DNA from: Bacteriovorax stolpii
GTDB taxonomy: Bacteria > Bdellovibrionota > Bacteriovoracia > Bacteriovoracales > Bacteriovoracaceae
DNA: 6,806 nucleotides
NCBI GenBank assembly: GCA_945862475.1
Contig: CAMAYW010000130.1
Location: 1 to 6,806, forward strand
Direction: 5' to 3'
Shown here: piece by piece, positions 1-4,238 of the stretch
How the letters are laid out: each line of letters begins with the position of its first letter
Numbering within the stretch: the first letter of the stretch is position 1
Notes under the pieces: model-generated
The model's database searches: none
Told to the model about the DNA's origin: nothing
What the model saw: the letters and a program-made list of their open reading frames with translations, nothing else
Made by a program: the position numbers and the translations under genes

Positions 1-497
1 ACGGATTAAACTACTCTTCGCAAGCAGACGGTTCTTCCTCAGGTGAATTTGAGGAAAATCGTATCTTTCATAAGGGATTTATTGGTGCAAGCATTAATGG
101 TGAAAGAACATTATTTTTCGGCTGGAATATTAATTCTTGGACATCTAGCCTAAGCCAAGGAACGGCCGATGCGGATACATACAGCATGCTAGAAATGGGA
201 CCGAGGCTTCAATGGTTTGTAAATGATAATCATAATCTCTACTTCACAGCAGAGTGGAATCCTTACGCCACTGGTGAAAGAGATAAGACGAGTACTTCAA
301 AAGACATCACTGGATCATCAATTGGTTTTGGTTTTGGTTATCGCTTTAAAATTAATAGAGTCATTGGTCTGGGTGCCTCACTCAATTATCATTCTCTAAG
401 TATTTCTGAAGAAAAAGTGGGTACAACTGAAGACACGGTTTCAGATTCAGTGACGAATATGATGCCCATGCTGGAGCTGACAATTCTTACAAGGTAG
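1..497 (+). CDS. Outer membrane beta-barrel protein, C-terminal part (5' end outside window)
   Basis: The reading frame is open from the window edge (first full codon at 3) to TAG at 495-497, so 164 residues of a longer protein are visible. The first Met in frame (186) sits inside continuous coding sequence and is not taken as the start. The visible part is a series of short amphipathic strands with alternating aromatic or aliphatic and polar residues (TLFFGWNINSW, LYFTAEWNPY, IGFGFGYRFKI, IGLGASLNYHSLSI, MLELTIL), separated by Gly/Ser/Thr/Asp-rich turns. This is typical of a transmembrane beta-barrel. The last strand ends in Arg, not the terminal Phe/Trp common in BAM substrates. There are no Cys residues in the visible part. 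The family cannot be named from this fragment, and a porin-like or structural outer membrane role is inferred. The 3' end lies 5 nt before the MAPEG gene, so the two are probably co-transcribed. Confidence 0.7.
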   Translation, partial: GLNYSSQADGSSSGEFEENRIFHKGFIGASINGERTLFFGWNINSWTSSLSQGTADADTYSMLEMGPRLQWFVNDNHNLYFTAEWNPYATGERDKTSTSKDITGSSIGFGFGYRFKINRVIGLGASLNYHSLSISEEKVGTTEDTVSDSVTNMMPMLELTILTR

Positions 498-502
498 TAT
501 CG

Positions 503-895
503 ATGCAAACTGAATATATCTCTCTGACCATAATGACACTTCTTTTTTTATTCGCCTGGCTACCTGTCAGTATTGGAAAAGTAAAAACATTTGGTGGAAA
601 GTGGGCCAACTCAAACAGAGATCCTATTCTCGGAAAAGAGCTCACAGGCTGGGCGGCCAGATGCGAGAGGGCGCACAATAATTTAAAAGATAACTTCCCT
701 GGATTTATCGCGGCTATCCTCATATTAGGACAAACTGGACAATTTGATACAGGCACAGCGATTGCTTCCATTATTTATGTTATCTCAAGAATAGCTCACT
801 ACATTTTTTATGGAATTGGTAATGTGTCAGGACGAGCCTTCTCTTACATCCTTGGCCTCTTCATTAATGTTTACCTGCTTATTAAATGTTTTTAG
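503..895 (+). CDS. MAPEG-family integral membrane protein
   Basis: A 130-residue protein with four hydrophobic segments at roughly 5-24, 64-79, 84-105 and 110-128. It carries the MAPEG-type signature ERAHNNLKDNFP (residues 55-66), in the loop before the second membrane segment. The length and layout fit bacterial MAPEG proteins, which are relatives of microsomal glutathione S-transferase and eicosanoid-synthesis enzymes. Some members conjugate glutathione or act as peroxidases, but most bacterial ones are uncharacterised, so the substrate is unknown here. The start at 503 is supported by AAGG at 491-494, 8 nt upstream and overlapping the last codons of the preceding barrel gene. The gap between the genes is 5 nt, suggesting translational coupling. 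No clear intrinsic terminator follows. Confidence 0.82.
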   Translation: MQTEYISLTIMTLLFLFAWLPVSIGKVKTFGGKWANSNRDPILGKELTGWAARCERAHNNLKDNFPGFIAAILILGQTGQFDTGTAIASIIYVISRIAHYIFYGIGNVSGRAFSYILGLFINVYLLIKCF

Positions 896-1019
896 ATGCC
901 AAATAATACGTGACCGACGAAAACGATTTCTTCTCCTGAATTAAGAATAAATACATTTAACACTGATCATTTTCTCTGATTACATCTTGTCGTGACCTAC
1001 AAACAATACTGTATGTTCG
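896..1019. other. Intergenic spacer upstream of hsp20
   Basis: This non-coding stretch should hold the hsp20 promoter, but I cannot place it firmly. There is no CIRCE inverted repeat (HrcA site) and no good sigma-32 type -10 (CCCCAT-like). TTGTCG at 987-992 resembles a -35 box, with TGTATG (1010-1015) or TATGTT (1012-1017) as weak -10 candidates. CGTGACC occurs twice, at 910-916 and 991-997, as a direct repeat about 80 nt apart. AAC-A-ATAC-T-GTATGTT at 1002-1017 is an imperfect inverted repeat just before the Shine-Dalgarno sequence. Confidence 0.3.
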
Positions 1020-1026
1020 AGGAGGT
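1020..1026 (+). promoter_or_regulatory. Strong Shine-Dalgarno sequence of hsp20
   Basis: AGGAGGT lies 5 nt before the ATG at 1032 and is close to the full anti-SD complement. It is the strongest ribosome binding site in the window and fixes the hsp20 start. A T-run fills the spacer between it and the ATG. Confidence 0.8.
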
Positions 1027-1031
1027 TTTTT

Positions 1032-1514
1032 ATGGCATTTTGGAATAGAGAATTACTACCATCTTTCCCATCAACGCCCCGCTGGGCAGAGCGTGCTCTT
1101 TCACCACTGTCTGAGATGGAGGAAATGATAGATCGATTGCGTAGAGACTTTTACGCTCCAGATGTATTTAGAGAAGTGGAAGGTTTTTCACCTAGGATTG
1201 AAGTTAAGGAGACAGATAAAAAAATCTTAATTTCTGCAGAAATTCCAGGGATGAAAGAAAAAGAAATTAATGTGAGTCTAAGAGAAAATAATCTCATGAT
1301 TGAAGGTGAAAAAGTTAAAGAGAAGAAAAAAGAAGAAATGGGATACTATCGCTCAGAATTTAGTTATGGCCATTTTTATCGGACTATCTCACTTCCAGCT
1401 GAGGTCGATCAGGACAAGGTCGAAGCCACCTATGAAAATGGTGTTCTGAATATTTCACTTAATAAACTAACGGAAGGAAAACAGACGACGAAGAAGATTG
1501 AAATCAAACACTAG
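1032..1514 (+). CDS. Small heat-shock protein, Hsp20/alpha-crystallin family
   Basis: A 160-residue ATP-independent holdase chaperone that binds unfolding proteins in the cytoplasm and forms oligomers. A variable N-terminal arm (about 1-50) is rich in Phe, Trp and Pro. The alpha-crystallin domain follows (about 51-146), including the DKKILISAEIPGMKEKEINV region and the hallmark ATYENGVLNISL (132-143). That hallmark matches the A-x(3)-N-G-V-L consensus. The usual Pro-Lys after the motif is Asn-Lys here. The C-terminal tail contains IEI (156-158), the I-x-I motif that docks into a neighbouring subunit. Length is normal for the class A type. The gene appears monocistronic: a 136-nt spacer precedes it and a hairpin follows 8 nt after the stop. 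Heat induction is expected from the family, but no recognisable heat-shock operator is visible. Confidence 0.95.
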   Translation: MAFWNRELLPSFPSTPRWAERALSPLSEMEEMIDRLRRDFYAPDVFREVEGFSPRIEVKETDKKILISAEIPGMKEKEINVSLRENNLMIEGEKVKEKKKEEMGYYRSEFSYGHFYRTISLPAEVDQDKVEATYENGVLNISLNKLTEGKQTTKKIEIKH

Positions 1515-1522
1515 ATCAGATC

Positions 1523-1565
1523 AATTTTAAATTCTCTGTAGTTAAGCTACAGAGAATTTAAAATT
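1523..1565. terminator. 19-bp hairpin after hsp20, likely bidirectional terminator
   Basis: A perfect inverted repeat (1523-1541 pairing with 1547-1565) has a 5-nt TTAAG loop and a core of ATTCTCTGTAG/CTACAGAGAAT. The U-tract is weak: the stem foot itself ends AATTTAAAATTT on the + strand. It begins 8 nt after the hsp20 stop and lies between convergent genes, so it probably terminates hsp20 and backs up the terminator of the minus-strand gene. Confidence 0.7.
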
Positions 1566-1607
1566 TAAAAAATTGCGAAACTATTTATTAATTAAAAAAT
1601 AGTTTCG
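1565..1607 (-). terminator. Terminator hairpin overlapping the stop codon of the secreted protein gene
   Basis: CGAAACTATTT (1576-1586) pairs with AAATAGTTTCG (1597-1607), an 11-bp stem with a 10-nt loop. Read on the minus strand, the stem is followed by CAATTTTTTAAATTT, which supplies a U-tract. The stop codon TAA (1588-1590) lies in the loop, and the last sense codons form the 5' arm, so a ribosome finishing this gene would sit on the hairpin. Confidence 0.65.
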
Positions 1608-2163
1608 TAAAGTATAATTTATAATCGATTGGGCCAAGAAAAGACGAGACTTGTTCATATCGATAGACACCATCAGCAGAACTTATATTAATGTAGAGAC
1701 CATTTTCAAACTCTAATTTCATAGTGCCATCAGACTGAACAAAAACGAAGTAGCCTACAAATTTCTTTTGATTGATCACGACTTCCTGCTTAACCTCCCA
1801 GTGCTCAAGCGCAGGAGCAGAGGAAATCAACACAACTTTCTTAATTTGACCAAATTGAATGACAGAATTCTCCCATTTTAACATCAGTTTTGAAGAAATT
1901 TTTTCTGGTAATTCATCATGAAAATTAAAGATGTGACATTTTACCGTCTGCTGAGGAGCACTTACACATGTATAAGAGCTGTTGATTAATTCTTGAAGTC
2001 TTTGAGAAAAATCAGGTAGAGATCTTTTCAAAACAACAACGTGCTTTGATGTACTTGAATAAACAGAATCAAAATTGAGTAGTCTATTCTCTGGTAGTAG
2101 AGGTTTTGCAAGCACGATTTGTGAATGAAATAAGAAGCAAAAAACAGTAATGAACATTTTCAT
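1588..2163 (-). CDS. Secreted protein of unknown function
   Basis: I do not recognise a family for this 191-residue protein. The N-terminus looks like a Sec signal peptide: Met-Lys-Met, a hydrophobic core (FITVFCFLF...IVLA), and a probable signal peptidase I site after Ala19 (VLA|KP). The mature part is about 172 residues, mixed alpha/beta, and beta-rich towards the C-terminus (VVINQKKFVGYFVFVQ, TMKLEFENGLYINI, DYKLYFTKLFF). Its only two Cys, C66 and C76, are 10 apart and could form a disulfide in the periplasm. There is no lipobox, no later membrane segment and no catalytic motif. The start is supported by AGGA (2169-2172), 5 nt upstream of the ATG. The gene appears to stand alone, between the hsp20 terminator region and the tRNA-Phe terminator. 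Confidence 0.75.
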   Translation of the reverse strand: MKMFITVFCFLFHSQIVLAKPLLPENRLLNFDSVYSSTSKHVVVLKRSLPDFSQRLQELINSSYTCVSAPQQTVKCHIFNFHDELPEKISSKLMLKWENSVIQFGQIKKVVLISSAPALEHWEVKQEVVINQKKFVGYFVFVQSDGTMKLEFENGLYINISSADGVYRYEQVSSFLGPIDYKLYFTKLFFN

Positions 2164-2187
2164 GGTTATCCTTTGATTTTTTTCAAA

Positions 2188-2216
2188 AAATTAACCTAAT
2201 TGAAAAGTTTTGTTAA
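2188..2216 (-). promoter_or_regulatory. Putative sigma-70 type promoter for the secreted protein gene
   Basis: On the minus strand TTAACA (2211-2216, five of six -35 consensus bases) is separated by 17 nt from TAATTT (2188-2193), a weak -10. This would start transcription near 2181 and give a leader of about 18 nt, just enough for the Shine-Dalgarno sequence. The sequence is AT-rich, so a chance match is possible. Confidence 0.35.
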
Positions 2217-2240
2217 TGATATGTTTCATGATCGTCGTGA

Positions 2241-2280
2241 AAAATAAAAAAGCCTCTGTGGGTTAAACAGAGGCTTTTTT
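2241..2280 (-). terminator. Intrinsic terminator of tRNA-Phe
   Basis: AGCCTCTGT (2251-2259) pairs with ACAGAGGCT (2267-2275) around a 7-nt loop, and flanking A/T runs extend the stem to 14 bp (2246-2259 with 2267-2280). On the minus strand it follows the tRNA CCA end immediately and is followed by TTTTTATTTT (complement of 2241-2250). The stem base touches the last base of the tRNA, so termination and 3' processing are closely spaced. It could also work for + strand transcripts. Confidence 0.9.
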
Positions 2281-2355
2281 GGTGCCCAGTCGCGGAATCG
2301 AACCACGGACACAAGGATTTTCAGTCCTTTGCTCTACCGACTGAGCTAACTGGGC
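2280..2355 (-). tRNA. tRNA-Phe (anticodon GAA)
   Basis: The minus strand folds into a complete 76-nt cloverleaf. The acceptor GCCCAGT pairs with ACTGGGC, and the D arm GCTC/GAGC has an AGTCGGTA loop. The anticodon stem AAGGA/TCCTT encloses loop CTGAAAA with anticodon GAA. A 5-nt variable region follows, then the T arm CGTGG/CCGCG with loop TTCGATT. Discriminator A73 and a genome-encoded CCA end the gene. GAA decodes UUC and UUU as phenylalanine. A strong terminator follows at once and no other tRNA is adjacent, so it is a single-gene unit. Confidence 0.97.
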
Positions 2356-2398
2356 ATATCGGAAAACGAAGTATTAATCTTCTAAAAAGGAGAACTCT

Positions 2399-2427
2399 AA
2401 GTTAATGTTTTGTAGAAATTCCGTCAA
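2399..2427 (-). promoter_or_regulatory. Putative promoter of tRNA-Phe
   Basis: Minus-strand TTGACG (2422-2427, five of six -35 consensus bases) is followed after 17 nt by TAACTT (2399-2404), a poor -10. The start would be near 2392, giving a 5' leader of about 37 nt for RNase P to remove. The -35 box lies in a small palindrome, CCGTCAACGG (2421-2430), in the divergent spacer shared with the hydrolase gene. Confidence 0.4.
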
Positions 2428-2476
2428 CGGATATTGTCGGAAAAACTACTATGACTAATCGAGTCAAGGTGATTCA

Positions 2477-3283
2477 ATGTCTTCAAAACTAATTCCTCTA
2501 GAGCTTTCTCTCCCATGGTTTCAGGTTAACGCCTTTGCTTTTATTCCTTCAAACCTGGACCTAGGAGAAATTAAACCTGCTTGGGCACTTTTCACACATG
2601 GTTACACATCTCATAAGGGAGATTGCTTAAATTGGGCCTCACGCTTAGTTGATGCAGGAGTTCCTTGCCTTATTTTTGATCAACCAGGCCATTATCTAGG
2701 AAGCTTTCAAGAAGTGAATTCTTGGAAAGATTTTCGGGATCATGCCCATGAATTATTTGGAGAAGCATTTTTACGTTTACAAAATTTAATGGAAACTCAT
2801 CTTGGTATCGGCGGATTTCCATCCCCTACTCACCTTATCTTGGGAGGGCATTCTTTAGGTGCCTACACCTCTATCAAGGCGCTTGAGTTAGATTCGTTTC
2901 ATCACTTATCAAAAATGGCTATCGGTGTGGGAATTGGAATAGGTCAAAGACAGGCCACCCATTTATTCGAAACGGCATTTTATGAAAAAACGCTCTCACT
3001 GAGAAGACAACTTGTATCCCCTTGCCTAGATTCAAAAGTCGTTTTTACTTGGCTAAAGAATGCCAAAGAAAATATGGGCGTATCAAATCAGCGAATTCAT
3101 CTCATAACGGGAGAAGACGATGTTGTCGTAGGGGCCGGAGGACTTGAGGCCTTTATTGAGGTGCTTGAGAAGAATGGAAATGTAGTGACCTGGGAGCGTC
3201 CTAAACGTCTTCCTCATCATGAGCCGGCGACTGCAACTCCTCATCTCTATGCTTTTTTGAAGGATCAGTTGGGCTGGAAATAA
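2477..3283 (+). CDS. Alpha/beta hydrolase
   Basis: A 268-residue protein with the alpha/beta-hydrolase core. HGYTSHKGD (41-49) fits the oxyanion-hole HG motif after strand 3. GHSLG (124-128) is the nucleophile elbow with Ser126. Asp214 or Asp215 in ITGEDD is the likely acid after strand 7. The catalytic His is probably one of H247/H248 (LPHHE) or H256 near the C-terminus. Esterases, lipases and thioesterases share this layout and the substrate cannot be read from sequence. There is no signal peptide, so it is probably cytoplasmic. AAGGTG (2466-2471) lies 5 nt before the ATG. The gene is divergent from tRNA-Phe and convergent with queG. Its last 83 nt, including the candidate His codons, overlap queG on the other strand. 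No terminator is visible after it. Confidence 0.85.
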   Translation: MSSKLIPLELSLPWFQVNAFAFIPSNLDLGEIKPAWALFTHGYTSHKGDCLNWASRLVDAGVPCLIFDQPGHYLGSFQEVNSWKDFRDHAHELFGEAFLRLQNLMETHLGIGGFPSPTHLILGGHSLGAYTSIKALELDSFHHLSKMAIGVGIGIGQRQATHLFETAFYEKTLSLRRQLVSPCLDSKVVFTWLKNAKENMGVSNQRIHLITGEDDVVVGAGGLEAFIEVLEKNGNVVTWERPKRLPHHEPATATPHLYAFLKDQLGWK

Positions 3284-4238
3284 ATTTTATATTTTTTAAC
3301 CATCCATCCCTCCCTGGTCGATCGAAAGGAGTCCCAAGAAGTTTTTTTCTAAATCCTCTTTTGGTTTGTTGTTCAATCATTTCTTTTAGCCTCTCTTTCG
3401 GCCAGTGATAAAGCCAATCTAATAAGAAGAGGTAGTTTTCTTTCAAATTTAATTTTGATTGAATTTTTGATAGTGGTTTTCTATTCCAAGGGCAGACATC
3501 CTGGCAAATATCACATCCAAAAATTTCCCCGCGTGATTTTTCGAATCCGAGCGGAGGAGTCTCTTCTTTAAAAACTTCAATGGTAAAAGTGGATATACAC
3601 TTCGAAGCCAGGAGTGTTCTTGATTCTAAATCAATCGCCTGAGTTGGGCATGCATCAGCACAACTCGTACAAGTACCGCAGTGATCCGCGTCAACACCAT
3701 GATGCTCTATTGGAAGAGTTTTGTTCAAAAGAAGACTTCCAATAATAAAGTAACTTCCCTCTTTCTGATTAATGAGCATGGAGTTTTTTCCAAACCAACC
3801 TAAACCGGCCCTATAGGCGAGATCTCTCTCCAGGATAGGTTGTGCATCTAGTGAATAAAAAAATTCCAATCCATCCACTTTCAATGTTTTTGAAATCAAA
3901 TCCAATTTTGATTTTAAAGAATAGTGATAATCCTCCCCTTCAAAACCGAGACTATAGGCCGCTACTTCATGGTGTGAATTCTCAATCATCCACTTTTTTA
4001 CTTCTTGATAGGAAAACAAAAAAACGAGTGCCGATTGAAATTCAGGATAGACATTCCGAATGTCCCTACGAAGATGTCTTCTGTGATCACTGAGATAGCT
4101 TAATGGATTATTTTTAGAGTCATCTACCCATTTTTCAAAATGTGAAAGAGAGACCGGTATCGGGTCCTCAGTATATCCCCAATCTAGAACGCCAAGATCT
4201 TTTAAAAAATCGTTGTTCAGGATTGGAGAAACTTTCAT
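3201..4238 (-). CDS. queG: Epoxyqueuosine reductase QueG
   Basis: QueG is a cobalamin- and [4Fe-4S]-dependent cytoplasmic enzyme that reduces epoxyqueuosine to queuosine in tRNA, the last step of Q34 synthesis. I chose the ATG at 4236-4238 (345 residues) because it forms an ATGA overlap with the pyruvate kinase stop. A further in-frame Met at 4277 would add 13 residues encoded by the conserved ferredoxin end of that gene. DAQPILERD starts at D131, the likely catalytic Asp, and runs into AGLGWFGKNSMLI. Cluster ligands are C187, C190, C193 and C197P, then C214 in KCISTFTIE, and C242, C245 and C249P in GCDICQDVCPWN. The domain ends at GTPFDRPGRDGWLKNIK. The HEAT-like C-terminal region of longer QueG proteins is missing. 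Residues 319-345 form a polar tail encoded opposite the hydrolase gene. Expression is probably coupled to pyk. Confidence 0.93.
   Translation of the reverse strand: MKVSPILNNDFLKDLGVLDWGYTEDPIPVSLSHFEKWVDDSKNNPLSYLSDHRRHLRRDIRNVYPEFQSALVFLFSYQEVKKWMIENSHHEVAAYSLGFEGEDYHYSLKSKLDLISKTLKVDGLEFFYSLDAQPILERDLAYRAGLGWFGKNSMLINQKEGSYFIIGSLLLNKTLPIEHHGVDADHCGTCTSCADACPTQAIDLESRTLLASKCISTFTIEVFKEETPPLGFEKSRGEIFGCDICQDVCPWNRKPLSKIQSKLNLKENYLFLLDWLYHWPKERLKEMIEQQTKRGFRKKLLGTPFDRPGRDGWLKNIKFISSPTDPSKKHRDEELQSPAHDEEDV
4235..4238 (-). other. ATGA stop/start overlap joining pyk and queG
   Basis: On the minus strand the pyk TGA (4237-4235) shares two bases with the queG ATG (4238-4236). No convincing Shine-Dalgarno sequence precedes the queG ATG (upstream ACCCCTTCATTC), so queG translation probably depends on ribosomes terminating on pyk. 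Confidence 0.85.

Noticed and set aside
487..771. Open frame of 94 codons on the - strand, opposite the MAPEG gene
   Set aside because: Antisense to a well-supported membrane protein gene; no ribosome site or recognisable product.
896..913. Tiny open frame ATG...TGA directly after the MAPEG stop
   Set aside because: Only five codons with no ribosome site of its own; expected by chance.
930..1026. RNA thermometer in the hsp20 leader
   Set aside because: CTCCT (933-937) can pair with AGGAG (1020-1024), but only 5-6 bp over about 80 nt, and the stretch may not be transcribed. No ROSE or fourU arrangement faces the Shine-Dalgarno sequence.
2280..2355. tRNA-Phe as an integration site of a mobile element
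   Set aside because: No integrase, no direct repeat of the tRNA 3' end and no cargo-like genes are visible nearby; the flanking genes look chromosomal.
2421..2443. CCGTCAACGG and nearby CGGATATTGTCGG as operator sites in the divergent tRNA/hydrolase spacer
   Set aside because: The palindrome has 4-bp arms and the second block is not a true repeat of it; too short to support an operator call.
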